A DNA stretch of 64,000 nucleotides from CAWDCV01 sp963728125 (lineage in GTDB: Bacteria > Actinomycetota > Actinomycetes > CAWDCV01): the NCBI GenBank assembly GCA_963728125.1, contig CAVSIZ010000010.1, positions 62,001 through 126,000 of the forward strand, read 5' to 3'. Within the stretch, counting starts at the first letter, position 1. Every line of letters begins with the position of its first letter. The translations under genes and the position numbers were made by a program. The notes beneath the pieces were generated by a model, which saw nothing but the letters and a program-made list of their open reading frames with translations, did no database searches and was not told the origin of the DNA. This document shows positions 27,082-35,818 of the stretch, in pieces.

Positions 27082-27859
27082 TCACGGCCGCCGAGCGAGC
27101 GCCCGCAGTAATGGTGCTTGCGCACGCCGTTCTGCCGCTCGCTGATCGTCGAGCGTGCGGCTCGACGCTGCGATGAGGAGCTCCTTTGCCTTGCGGACCG
27201 CTTCTGGTGGCGAGGCGAGCACCGCGGCGACCAGGTCGTCGACAGCTCCCTGCAGATCGGCGCGCGGCACGACCAGGTTTGCCAGCCTCAGCTCGAGCGC
27301 GTTGCGAGCGTCCACCCAGCGCCCCGTCACGCACATCTCCAGCGCGACCGGATAGCCGACGATGTCGACCAGTCGTTTCGTTCCGCAAAGGTCAGGAACC
27401 AGGCCGAGCGTCACCTCTTTCATCTGCAGCTTCGCATCGTCAGCGAGGACGCGCAGGTCACAGGCAAGCGCTAGCTGGAACCCCGCACCGATGGCGTGCC
27501 CCTGGACCGCGGCGATGGTGATCAGGTCGGGTCGAGCCCACCAGGTGAAGGCCTCCTGGTAGCCGCCGATCGTCATGTCCAGCTCGGCATCGTCCAATTG
27601 CGCCAGCGACCGCAAAGATGGTGTGCCGTCCCCGAGCAGGATGCTGCGGTCGAGACCCGCTGAGAACGACGTCCCCTCCGCGCGCAGTACGACGACCCGA
27701 ACCGATGCCGGCAGTAGCCGCGCCGATCTCGGTCAATCGAGTCCACGTTGCTGGCGACTGCGCGTTGCGCCGCTCCGGCGCATCCAGCGTTACCCAGGCG
27801 ACGGTGTCGTCGACGATGTCGACGCGTACCCCGGCATCCGTGGGTGGTCCGTGGCTCAG
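27082..27859 (-). pseudogene. Enoyl-CoA hydratase/isomerase family protein, frameshifted
   Basis: The 5' part encodes VRVDIVDDTVAWVTLDAPE and RRNAQSP up to EIGA. The reading then continues in another frame (VRVVVLRAEGTSFSAGLD) to AVQGHAIGAGFQLALACDL and the stop at 27082. Removing one C from 27718-27719 joins them into a 258-residue crotonase-fold protein, the normal length. It has the CoA-binding and oxyanion-hole segments SAGLD and GHAIGAGFQ. No ATG or GTG starts the frame. A CTG at 27857-27859 overlaps the upstream HTH gene stop as CTGA and is the best candidate. Pathway unknown. Confidence 0.75.
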
Positions 27860-28071
27860 GACCGACTTCTACCTCGGGTCGCTCCCCCGCGCCCGCGCAG
27901 CGTGACCCCCGACTCGGTGAGCATGCGATGGACGAACCCGTAGCTGCGCCCGGTCGACTCCGCCAAGAAGCGGATGCTCTTCCCGGAGTCGTACTGGCGC
28001 TTGAGGTCCGCGGCCAGCTTGTCCCGATCCGTTCCGGTGACCCGGCTGCCCTTCTTCAGGGTTTCCACCAC
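27856..28071 (-). CDS. Small helix-turn-helix protein
   Basis: The protein has 71 aa. Two tandem GTG codons (28071, 28068) follow a GGGGAGG, so the start is uncertain by one residue. The conserved pattern KKGSRVTGTDRDKLAADLK, then SIRFLAESTGRSYGFVHRML and SGVTLRGRGG, is seen in a widespread actinobacterial family of about 70 residues with a resolvase-like HTH. It is probably a DNA-binding regulator. It overlaps the enoyl-CoA hydratase start by 4 bp. Confidence 0.75.
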   Translation of the reverse strand: MVETLKKGSRVTGTDRDKLAADLKRQYDSGKSIRFLAESTGRSYGFVHRMLTESGVTLRGRGGATRGRSRS

Positions 28072-28198
28072 CCTGACCTCCCCGTGGTTGCTGCCCGACG
28101 TCCTGCGGTTCCCCGATGATCACTCATCGCCGGGCAATCGGCCACCGGAGCGGAGATTTCGCCAGCTTCGTGCACAGCGCACCGATCGCCACCACCGA

Positions 28199-28990
28199 TC
28201 AGGTACGAAGGCTGTATGTGATGGTCTCGTACGCCGGCTCGAACCCGATGTCGACGCACATGCGCTCGGCGACACTGGCCGCATCGACCGCCACGATGAC
28301 TCGATGGGCGCCGCGGCTGAGGAGGTCGCTGGCGGCCGCCGACATGAGCGCCCGACCCAGGCCGCGGCGACGAGACGCCACCCGAACGGCAATCTCGGAG
28401 ACGATGCCGACGGTGGCGGAGGAATCCGCAAAGAGGAATGACAGCGCCGCACCGACGAGCCCGCCCTGCTCGTACGCTGCGAACACCCTGACCCGCGGAT
28501 CGTCGAGACGATGACCGAGCGACAGCGCCAGCTGCCCCTCGACGCCGGCCGGCCAGCCGTAGGCATCGACAAGGAGCGTCGACAGGTCAGGCTCGTCACG
28601 TTCCCGCAGCAGGACGATGCGGACACCGGGCTCGTGCTCGACCAGGAGGCCCGGGAGCGCCAGGAGCAACACGACGCCCTCGTCGACCGCGAGGTAACCG
28701 GCCTCCTCTGCCACCACGTCCAGCTCAGGCAGCGAGGACGGCGAGCTCACCAGCACGACCTCACGCCGCCCTGCGTCGGCGAATACAGCTGGGAGCGCTG
28801 TCAACGTGGCGGCTGCCGCGGCGGGAGAACCTCCTACCTCGGTGACCATGTTTGCCGTCACCAGCGGCGAGTCCGGATTGAGAACGAGAGCCGCGGTCCC
28901 GATGCGCAGGTCTGAGCCGTATCGGATGCGACCGAGTGCTCGCTGCGCGCTCTCGACGGTGGTCGGCAGGTCGAGCAAGCGATGCGACAT
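28199..28990 (-). CDS. GNAT family N-acetyltransferase
   Basis: The protein has 263 aa from ATG 28990, 8 bp after GAGG. The C-terminal half (about residues 130-263) is a GNAT fold, with the acetyl-CoA motif RVASRRRGLGRALMSAA and the strand SEIAV before it. The N-terminal half (AALVLNPDSPLVTANMVTEV) is a degenerate domain of a type common in two-part actinobacterial GNATs. Substrate unknown. It is divergent from the NlpC/P60 gene. Confidence 0.78.
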   Translation of the reverse strand: MSHRLLDLPTTVESAQRALGRIRYGSDLRIGTAALVLNPDSPLVTANMVTEVGGSPAAAAATLTALPAVFADAGRREVVLVSSPSSLPELDVVAEEAGYLAVDEGVVLLLALPGLLVEHEPGVRIVLLRERDEPDLSTLLVDAYGWPAGVEGQLALSLGHRLDDPRVRVFAAYEQGGLVGAALSFLFADSSATVGIVSEIAVRVASRRRGLGRALMSAAASDLLSRGAHRVIVAVDAASVAERMCVDIGFEPAYETITYSLRT

Positions 28991-29048
28991 CAAACCGTCC
29001 TCACTCGCGCAGCGTATGGGGGGTGTTTCCGTTGCTTTCTCTGCCGTG

Positions 29049-29057
29049 TTATCCACA
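29049..29057 (+). other. Consensus DnaA-box sequence
   Basis: TTATCCACA matches the DnaA-box consensus exactly. It is single, lies in the 121-bp divergent space between the GNAT and NlpC/P60 genes, and has no neighbours of the kind that would form an origin. It may be a DnaA-responsive regulatory site or chance. Confidence 0.3.
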
Positions 29058-29111
29058 GTTTTCCGCGGACCCGAGACGTACGACGCCATCTCATCTACTG
29101 TCGGAGTCGCC

Positions 29112-30869
29112 ATGCTTGAAGCCGCCGCGAACTCCCCGCGGGGTGGCTCGTCGCGACGAAGAGCCGCCGCCGCTGTCGGCGTGCTGCTCGCGCTGGCATG
29201 CATGCTCGGCATCGTCGCTGCGCCAGCGGCACTGGCCGCGCCCGACTCGATCCCGCCTGCCAGCCCGGTCGAGATCCCGAGCCCGACAGCGGCAGGAACC
29301 GAATCGGCAGCACCATCGGCCCTGCCGGTGTCGCACGGCTCGCCCGACGAACCAGCGCCAGCGATCGGAGCCTCGAGTTCGACCGTCCTCCCCGCCCTCC
29401 CGCCGGCACCGACGCCCGAGCTGGATGCCGAGGCCACCGCGCTCCTCGAGCGGCTGGAGACCAGCTACGCCGAGTCTGAGCGCCTCAGCGAGGACATCAA
29501 CGCCGCTCAGGAGCAGCTCGACGGCCTGACAAGCCGGCTCGTCGACGTCGATGCTCGGACCGCAGCGGCACAGCAGACCTACGACAAAGCCAGCGCCGCA
29601 CTCGGAAAGCGCGCGCGAGCGGCATACATGAACAACGGCAGCTCGCAGAGCCTCGCCGCCACGCTACGGCCCAATCTGCTGCCCAGCTCCGGGTACGCCG
29701 TTGGGGACGTGCTGCGTCGCGACAGTTCAGTCGTCAGCAAGGCGCAGAAGGCACGCGACGCCTTGGTGGAGCTGCGCCGCTCTCGGGCAGCCGCCGTCAC
29801 CAAGCAGCAGGACGTCACCGCTCAGCTGAAGGCGCAGCAAAGCGAACTGCAAGCCGCGGCCGATGCGATCGCTGCCGAGCTATCCCGGCTCAGCGAGCAG
29901 ATGCTCGGGGCGCTCGAGACCGTTCGCGCGCGCAGCACTGCCGCCAACGACGCGACCTGGCAGCGCTTCGTCCAAGCCAACGGCGGCATGCGGGCCGAGA
30001 ACTACCTCTCCCCCTCCGCCGCGGCCGCGCGCGCCGTGGAGGTTGCGCTCGCGCAGCGAGGCGATCCCTACGTCTGGGGGGCGGTCGGCCCGGACACCTT
30101 CGACTGCTCCGGGCTGACGCGCTACGCCTACGCGGCCGCTGGCGTGTCCATCCCGCGCGTCTCCCGCGACCAGTACAACTTCGGTCAGAAGGTTCCGCTC
30201 ACCGACCTGCTCGCCGGTGACCTGGTGTTCTATGCCAGGAACCTGTCCGACCCCTCGACGATCCATCACGTTGCGATGTACATCGGCAATGGATCGATCG
30301 TGCATGCGCCGCACACCGGCGACGTGGTGCGGGTCGCCCCGGTGTGGCGCAGCGGACTGATCGGAGCCACTCGTCCGACGCTGCCGGGCCAGCGTCCAGG
30401 TGCCCCGCTCGCGCCGCCCGACGTGCTCAACCCGACGGGGACCGCGCCGCCAGTGCCGCCACCCGTGGTGGAAACGCCAGCTCCGACGACGCCGCCACCT
30501 CCGGTCGAGACGACGCCGCCACCTCCGGTCGAGACGACGCCGCCGGCTCCACCGACCGAAACGCCAACGCCCACGGACACGGGAACGCCGACACCCACGC
30601 CCACCGATACGGCGACGCCGACACCCACGCCCACCGATACGGGGACGCCGACGCCAACGGAGACTCCGACGCCCACACCAACGCCGACGGAGAGCCCGGC
30701 GGCTACCCCCACGCCGACGGAGAGTCCGAGCCCGACATCGACGTCGACGCCTACCTCGTCGGAAACACCGACCGAACCGGCGCCACCCACGGAATCGCCG
30801 GCTCAGACGCCGAGCGAGCCACCCGATGAGCCGGCGGTCGAGCCGACGTCCCCGCTCGGGACGCCCTGA
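29112..30869 (+). CDS. Secreted NlpC/P60 peptidoglycan endopeptidase (RipA-like)
   Basis: The protein has 585 aa from ATG 29112. The signal peptide spans about residues 1-43 (AAAVGVLLALACMLGIVAAPAALA). A coiled-coil region (about residues 95-280, Ala/Gln/Glu/Arg-rich) leads into an NlpC/P60 domain. The catalytic Cys is in DTFDCSGLTRYAYAA, the His in IHHVAMYIGNG, and HAPHTGDVV follows. The last 150 residues are a Pro/Thr repeat tail with no LPXTG. The enzyme cleaves peptide stems of peptidoglycan, probably during cell separation. The coiled coil plus NlpC/P60 layout matches RipA, which sits in the syntenic place in M. tuberculosis. Confidence 0.9.
   Translation: MLEAAANSPRGGSSRRRAAAAVGVLLALACMLGIVAAPAALAAPDSIPPASPVEIPSPTAAGTESAAPSALPVSHGSPDEPAPAIGASSSTVLPALPPAPTPELDAEATALLERLETSYAESERLSEDINAAQEQLDGLTSRLVDVDARTAAAQQTYDKASAALGKRARAAYMNNGSSQSLAATLRPNLLPSSGYAVGDVLRRDSSVVSKAQKARDALVELRRSRAAAVTKQQDVTAQLKAQQSELQAAADAIAAELSRLSEQMLGALETVRARSTAANDATWQRFVQANGGMRAENYLSPSAAAARAVEVALAQRGDPYVWGAVGPDTFDCSGLTRYAYAAAGVSIPRVSRDQYNFGQKVPLTDLLAGDLVFYARNLSDPSTIHHVAMYIGNGSIVHAPHTGDVVRVAPVWRSGLIGATRPTLPGQRPGAPLAPPDVLNPTGTAPPVPPPVVETPAPTTPPPPVETTPPPPVETTPPAPPTETPTPTDTGTPTPTPTDTATPTPTPTDTGTPTPTETPTPTPTPTESPAATPTPTESPSPTSTSTPTSSETPTEPAPPTESPAQTPSEPPDEPAVEPTSPLGTP
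30466..30860 (+). repeat. Pro/Thr-coding tandem repeats in the NlpC/P60 tail
   Basis: Degenerate copies of a motif coding P-T-P-T-(D/E)-(T/S) and a doubled block coding PPPPVETT fill the 3' end of the endopeptidase gene. They probably form an extended wall-spanning tail. Such repeats change length easily, so the copy number is the least certain part of this gene. Confidence 0.8.
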
Positions 30870-30895
30870 TCAGGTCGTTATCCTGATGTTGGTCA

Positions 30896-31567
30896 CTACA
30901 CCGGGGTGAAGAACACCACGATGTTGCTGCGGTAGCTGCGCCGCTCGGCGTCGAAGTCGCCGCCACACGTGATGAGGACCATGCGCTCCTCGAGCTCCTG
31001 GGCGAACAACTCCTCCCACGGCAGCACGACCTTCTCGTACGAGCGCACCGCCTCGACGACGTACTCCCGGGTGCCGCCCTCGCTGATCACCGTGGCGCGG
31101 TCGCCGGGCGCGAGCTCGGTGGCACGCGACAGCGGCCCCTTGCCGTACTCACGGCTGTCCACGTGCGCATCGAGGACGACCGTGCCGGTGCCCGCGCCGG
31201 GAGCAGCACCGCCCTCCCACCAGCCGATGATCGCCGGATCCTCCGGCACGCCGAGCACGAACTCGCTGTCGACCTGCACCGGCTCGATGGCTTGGTCGGC
31301 GTCGATAGCGTCGATGAGCAGGCGCTGCGGCATGCCGGTGTCTCGCGTGATCGCGAGCGGAGGCCCGGTCGGCACGATCGCCTCGGTTACCGCTGGCGTC
31401 GGCGCCGGGGTAGGCGTGCTGGCCGGCACCGTGCCGACCTCGGTGACGTCGTTCCCGATCAAGCCGAAGGCGCCGGACTGGAGCAGCCAGACGAGGCCGC
31501 CTACGACAAGAATGACTCCGGCGGCGAGGCCGAGGCCTCGCCGCCGGGTTTTGTCAGCCTTGTGCAT
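30896..31567 (-). CDS. Class F sortase
   Basis: The protein has 223 aa. One N-terminal transmembrane helix (residues 11-34) and a Pro/Thr linker precede a sortase beta-barrel. Catalytic His is in VVLDAHVDS, Cys in VLITCGGDFD and Arg in RRSYRSNIVV. The short size and the TCGGDFD motif fit class F, common in actinobacteria. It is 39 bp downstream of a DUF4397 surface protein on the same strand, a likely substrate or partner. Convergent with the NlpC/P60 gene. Confidence 0.9.
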   Translation of the reverse strand: MHKADKTRRRGLGLAAGVILVVGGLVWLLQSGAFGLIGNDVTEVGTVPASTPTPAPTPAVTEAIVPTGPPLAITRDTGMPQRLLIDAIDADQAIEPVQVDSEFVLGVPEDPAIIGWWEGGAAPGAGTGTVVLDAHVDSREYGKGPLSRATELAPGDRATVISEGGTREYVVEAVRSYEKVVLPWEELFAQELEERMVLITCGGDFDAERRSYRSNIVVFFTPV

Positions 31568-31606
31568 CAGGAACCGATGATGCCGTACGTCCTTTCGCTG
31601 ACTTCG

Positions 31607-32434
31607 TCAGGACACGGAGGTCCGGCGCCGCAGCGCGGCTCCGGTCGTGACCGTGACGACGACCAAACCGAGGCCCACGAGAGCCACGGCTGCCCAGGGA
31701 AGCGTGCCGGCGCTGCTGCCGTCACCCGACGGCACCGAGTGCGGCGGCGCGGCGGAGCTGGTGCCGACCTCGTAGGTCTGGAGCAGGATCTTGTAGCCAG
31801 CGGCGCCGCTGCCGACGGCGTACGCGATGTACCGCGTACCGGCAGCCAGCGTCAGGTCCACCGGACCGATCGCGACGTTCTGCGTACCGGCGACGACGAC
31901 GTCCACGGAGACGGTGCCAGCCGGAACGAACAGGGACGCCTCGTTCGGGTTGGTGAGTCCGGGGACGATCACCGTCGTACCTGCGCGCACGTCAACGGCG
32001 GGTGCCGCGGCGGTGTGCCGCACGGTGACGCCGGCCTGTCCCTCGGGGGTCTTCGAGGTCGGGTTGGCGAACAGCGTCAGCGTCGGGGCCGGGTCGGGGT
32101 TGAGGTGAGCAACCACGGAGTAGTTGCCGCCCGATGCCAACGTGGCGGTGGCCGTCAGGATCGGCGCGGTCGACGCTGCGGCTCCAGCCGGCCGGATGTC
32201 GAGGGTGTGTTCGCCCTCCGGCAACGACGTCGTCGTCACCGTCTCGTACTGGAAGTTCGGGATCGCCACGGCGCCGTCGACGTAAACGTCGACAGGGGTG
32301 TCAGGGATGCCGTGAACGACGGTGACCGTGGCGTCGGCAGCGACGGCTGGCGTCGCCCCCATCACCAGGGCCGCCAGGCTGATGGCGGTCGCCCCCACCA
32401 GGTGCCTAAGGCCGACTCTGCCCGCGAGGCGCAT
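31607..32434 (-). CDS. DUF4397 surface protein with C-terminal anchor
   Basis: The protein has 275 aa; ATG 32434 has AAGGAGG 7 bp upstream. A signal peptide (cut near ATPAVAADA, residue 33) is followed by a DUF4397 domain of repeated beta-rich units (VTVVHGIPDTPVDVYVDG and VTVRHTAAAPAVDVRAG). The C-terminus has the layout of a sortase substrate: Ser/Gly linker, GTLPWAAVALVG, hydrophobic stretch, then RRRTS. A canonical LPXTG is absent. Its position directly before the class F sortase suggests anchoring by that enzyme or simple membrane retention. Confidence 0.82.
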   Translation of the reverse strand: MRLAGRVGLRHLVGATAISLAALVMGATPAVAADATVTVVHGIPDTPVDVYVDGAVAIPNFQYETVTTTSLPEGEHTLDIRPAGAAASTAPILTATATLASGGNYSVVAHLNPDPAPTLTLFANPTSKTPEGQAGVTVRHTAAAPAVDVRAGTTVIVPGLTNPNEASLFVPAGTVSVDVVVAGTQNVAIGPVDLTLAAGTRYIAYAVGSGAAGYKILLQTYEVGTSSAAPPHSVPSGDGSSAGTLPWAAVALVGLGLVVVTVTTGAALRRRTSVS

Positions 32435-32569
32435 ACATGTCCTCCTTGTTGTGCCCTCGCGACGCAGGTGCGCGAGGGGATGAAACGAAAGTGGAACCTT
32501 GTCGTTGGTCCCTTCCGGCGCGGCACAGCGTCCGGATGCACCACACGGCGAGATGACCGGGTTATGACC

Positions 32570-34172
32570 TCAGGCGAGGGCGACCAAATCGGCGTAATCC
32601 GGCGACCACAAATCCTCGACACCGTCGGGAAGCAACACGATGCGTTCGGGCTGCAGCGCGTCCACGGCACCCTCGTCGTGAGTGACGAGTACGACGGCGC
32701 CGCGATAGGTACGCAGTGCCGACAGCACCTCGGTGCGGCTGGCCGGATCGAGATTGTTCGTCGGTTCGTCCAGCAGCAACACGTTCGCTGCGGAGACCAC
32801 CAGGGTCGCCAGCGCGAGTCGAGTCTTCTCCCCGCCGGACAAGCACGCGGGCGGGCTTGTCCACGTCGTCGCCGGAGAACAGGAAGCTGCCGAGAACGTT
32901 GCGCAGCTGTGTGTCCGTCATGCTCTCGGGTGCGCTCGCCCGCATGTTGGCCAGGACAGTGCCGTCCGGGTCGAGGGTCTCGTGCTCCTGGGCGTAGTAG
33001 CCGAGCTTGAGTCCGTGACCCGGTGCGACCATGCCCGTGTCCGGTGTCTCCAACCCGGCAAGGATGCGCAGCAACGTGGTCTTACCAGCGCCGTTGAGAC
33101 CGAGGATGACGACGCGGCCCCCGCGGTCGACGGCGAGGTCGACATCGGTGAAGACCTCGAGCGACCCGTACGACTTCGACAATCCGGACCCCGTCAGCGG
33201 CACCCGACCGCAGGCCGCTGGCTCTGGGAAACGTAGCTTCGCGACGCGGTCGGCGCTGCGGTGCCCGTCGAGCCCGGCGAGCAGCCGTTCGGCGCGGCGC
33301 TCCATGTTCTGCGCGGCCCGGGCCTTGGTGGCCTTGTACCGCATCCGATCGGCCTGGCTCTTCAGTGCCGCCGCTTGCCGCTCCGCGTTGCTGCGCTCCC
33401 GGCGCCGACGGCGCTCGTCGGTCTCGCGCTGGAGCAGGTAGGCGTCCCAGCCGACGTTGTAGACGTCGAGCACCGCCCGCGTTGCGTCGAGGTGGAAGAC
33501 GCGGTTGACGGTGTGCTTCAGCAGTACGGCGTCGTGCGAAATGACGACGAGTCCGCCCTGATGCGTGCGCAAGAACTCGCGCAACCAGGTGATGGAGTCG
33601 GCGTCCAGGTGGTTGGTTGGCTCGTCGAGCAGCAGCGTCTCGGCACCGCTGAACAGGATGCGAGCGAGCTCCACCCGCCGCCGCTGCCCTCCCGACAGTG
33701 TCCGTAGCGGCTGACCGAGAACGCGATCGGGCAAGCCCAAACTGGACGCGATCGATGCTGCTTCCGCCTCGGCGGCGTACCCGCCGCGGGCCAGGAACTC
33801 TTCGTTCAAGCGGGCGTATCGCACCATCGCCCGGTCGCGGGTGGCGTCGTCGGCGCTGGCCATCGCGCCCTCGTGGTCACGCATCCTATGGACGACCTCG
33901 TCCAGACCGCGCGCGGAGAGAATCCGGTTACGCGCGAGGACATCGAGGTCACCGGTACGCGGATCCTGCGGCAGGTACCCCACCGTGCCTGAGCGCGTCA
34001 CGCCGCCCGCAGCCGGCTGACTCTCACCGGCAAGCACGCGGGTCAACGTTGTCTTACCGGCGCCGTTGCGGCCGACCAGACCGACCCGATCGGTCGGTCC
34101 CACGCGAAAGGACGCGTGCTCGAGCAGCAGCCGCGGCCCGGCGCGCAGCTCGAGGTCGGCGGCGGTGATCAC
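32570..34172 (-). pseudogene. ABC-F family ATPase, frameshifted near the C-terminal signature
   Basis: GTG 34172 follows GGAAGGA. The protein has two ATPase domains and no membrane segment: first Walker A GRNGAGKTT, signature LSGGQRRRVELAR, and LLLDEPTNHLDADS; second Walker A GLNGAGKTT. After GDDVDKPARVL the frame changes near 32841. The expected SGGEKTRLALATLVV and LLLDEPTNNLDPAS continue in another frame to the TGA at 32570. Removing one A from 32841-32842 restores a 533-residue protein. ABC-F proteins act on the ribosome in translation or antibiotic protection. The break sits exactly at an essential signature, so if real it would inactivate the protein. Confidence 0.85.
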
Positions 34173-34278
34173 GAAAGTCCTTCCATAGCCCGCACTGGTT
34201 CGCGATCGCGAAACCGGCAAAGCGTTCTAGTGTACGGACCGGCGGGTACGAGGTCGGGGACCCACAGGGGAGGCCCGG

Positions 34279-35181
34279 ATGGAGTTCGACGACCAACGCG
34301 TCGACGTCAGCGGTGTCAGCGACCGGCGCGGCAGCGGTGGTGGTCTGGGGCGCGGCGTCGCCATCGGCGGCGGCGGCCTCGGCCTGGTAGGTGTCATCGT
34401 CGTCCTCCTGCTGCAGCTCCTTGGCGGCGGAGCTGGCGGAGGCGGCGGCTTCGACCTCACCCAACTCGCGCCGGGCACGGTGACCGGGGGCGCCCCCGAC
34501 GAGTCCCAGGAGCAACTCGCGGAACGCTGCAACAGCGAGGGCGCGATCGAGCAATACGACGACTGCTACCTCATCAAGGTCTACAACGAGACCGACGAGG
34601 TGTGGTCCGAGGAGTTGGCGACGCGTGGGGCGGAGTACCGTCCGCCGGGCCTGACGTTCTTCACCCAGGCCGTCAACACCGGCTGCGGTCAGGCATCGTC
34701 ACAGGTCGGGCCGTTCTACTGCCCGCCGGACGAGAACATCTACATCGACATCGAGTTCCTCGAGCAGCTACAACAGCGCTTCGGGGCCGATGGACGGTAC
34801 GCGCAGGCGTACATCATGGCGCACGAGTTCGGTCACCACCTGCAAACCATCCTCGGCGTCGAGCCGCAGGTCCGGCAGGCTCAGCAGGCCAATCCTTCTC
34901 AGCAAAACGACCTGTCGGTGCGCCTCGAGCTGCAGGCTGACTGCTTCGCCGGCGTCTGGGGTCGCCTCGCCGATGATCGCGGCAACGTCACCATCACCCG
35001 CGCCGAGCTGACGCAGGCGCTGGAGGCGGCGGCTGCCGTTGGCGACGACCGGATCCAGGAGGCCGCGACCGGGCGAGTCGATCCCGAGTCGTTCACCCAC
35101 GGGTCGTCGCAGCAGCGCCAGGAGTGGTACACGAGGGGCTTCGACACCGGCGACGTCCAGCAATGTGACACCTTCGCCTAG
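34279..35181 (+). CDS. Neutral zinc metallopeptidase (YpfJ family)
   Basis: The protein has 300 aa; ATG 34279 follows GGGGAGG by 6 bp. It has a Gly-rich cytoplasmic N-terminus, one transmembrane helix (about residues 34-50, LGLVGVIVVLLLQLLGG) and an extracytoplasmic metallopeptidase domain. The zinc site is HEFGHH (about residue 182) with ELQADCFAG downstream. It ends in a family-typical Trp-rich helix and QCDTF. Substrates are unknown. Divergent from the ABC-F gene. Confidence 0.87.
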   Translation: MEFDDQRVDVSGVSDRRGSGGGLGRGVAIGGGGLGLVGVIVVLLLQLLGGGAGGGGGFDLTQLAPGTVTGGAPDESQEQLAERCNSEGAIEQYDDCYLIKVYNETDEVWSEELATRGAEYRPPGLTFFTQAVNTGCGQASSQVGPFYCPPDENIYIDIEFLEQLQQRFGADGRYAQAYIMAHEFGHHLQTILGVEPQVRQAQQANPSQQNDLSVRLELQADCFAGVWGRLADDRGNVTITRAELTQALEAAAAVGDDRIQEAATGRVDPESFTHGSSQQRQEWYTRGFDTGDVQQCDTFA

Positions 35182-35195
35182 CGGCGCCGCAGGTT

Positions 35196-35258
35196 GTGTA
35201 GATCGTCGTGTGCGCTCTGCCCGACTGCGTGCGGCGCCATCGTCACGACGATCTACAC
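35196..35258. terminator. Strong hairpin after the metallopeptidase gene
   Basis: Perfect 15-bp arms GTGTAGATCGTCGTG (35196-35210) and CACGACGATCTACAC (35244-35258) start 15 bp after the stop codon. The 33-base loop is GC-rich. It probably ends transcription from both sides, because the next material is on the opposite strand. Confidence 0.75.
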
Positions 35259-35276
35259 GACCGCCTCATGCGACGG

Positions 35277-35485
35277 TCAGCCGGGTGCGCGAGCGAGGGC
35301 GAGCAGGATGAAGAGCGTCGGCGTGCTCTTCTTGTGGACGTCTGACCACAGGGCCAGTACCTGCCGCTCGTCGTCGGTCAAGGTCGACGCCGGCTGGTCG
35401 ACGTCAGGCAGCGGCCGAGTGGTTCTTTGCGTACGCCACCGCGCGGCGTGTCGCGTACCGCAGGAACCAGCCGATGAGACGGCTG
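35277..35485 (-). pseudogene. Possible small hypothetical gene with a frameshift
   Basis: Downstream of sufT the minus strand has codon use like a real gene. One frame gives SRLIGWFLRYATRRAVAYAK and NHSAA, stopping near 35405. A second frame gives DVDQPASTLTDDERQVLALW, SDVHKKSTPTLFILLALARA and PG, ending at a TGA at 35277. Removing one base from the GG at 35407-35408 fuses them. No good start codon is visible apart from a GTG inside the first part, so the 5' end is unclear. Family not recognised. The space 35182-35488 otherwise holds only the hairpin at 35196-35258. Confidence 0.4.
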
Positions 35486-35488
35486 GCG

Positions 35489-35818
35489 TCAGATGTTGAA
35501 TCCGAGGGCGCGCAGCTGCTCCCGACCGTCGTCAGTGATCTTGTCCGGGCCCCACGGCGGCATCCACACCCAGTTGATGCGGAAGTCCTCGACCAAGCCT
35601 TCGAGCGCGGTCCGCGTCTGATCCTCGATGACATCCGTCAGCGGGCAGGCGGCACTCGTCAAGGTCATGTCGATGGTGGCAATGCGGTCCGGGCTGACCG
35701 TTAGGCCGTAGACAAGGCCGAGATCGACGACGTTGATGCCGAGCTCGGGGTCCACGACGTCTCGCATCGCCTCGGTGAGGTCGTCGATCGAGATCTCGGA
35801 CGTGCTCTCTGTCGTCAT
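35489..35818 (-). CDS. SufT-like metal-sulfur cluster assembly factor (DUF59/MIP18)
   Basis: The protein has 109 aa; ATG 35818 follows GGAGGA and overlaps sufU by 4 bp. The DUF59 pattern is present: DPELGINVVDLGLVYGLTV, then MTLTSAACPLTDVIEDQ with the conserved Cys, and WMPPWGPDKITDDGREQL. It helps deliver or mature Fe-S clusters. It is the last clear gene of the SUF operon. Confidence 0.9.
   Translation of the reverse strand: MTTESTSEISIDDLTEAMRDVVDPELGINVVDLGLVYGLTVSPDRIATIDMTLTSAACPLTDVIEDQTRTALEGLVEDFRINWVWMPPWGPDKITDDGREQLRALGFNI

Noticed and set aside
30466..30860. Regular short repeats that could suggest a CRISPR or satellite
   Set aside because: The repeats are degenerate, in frame and code the Pro/Thr tail of the NlpC/P60 protein; no spacers are present.
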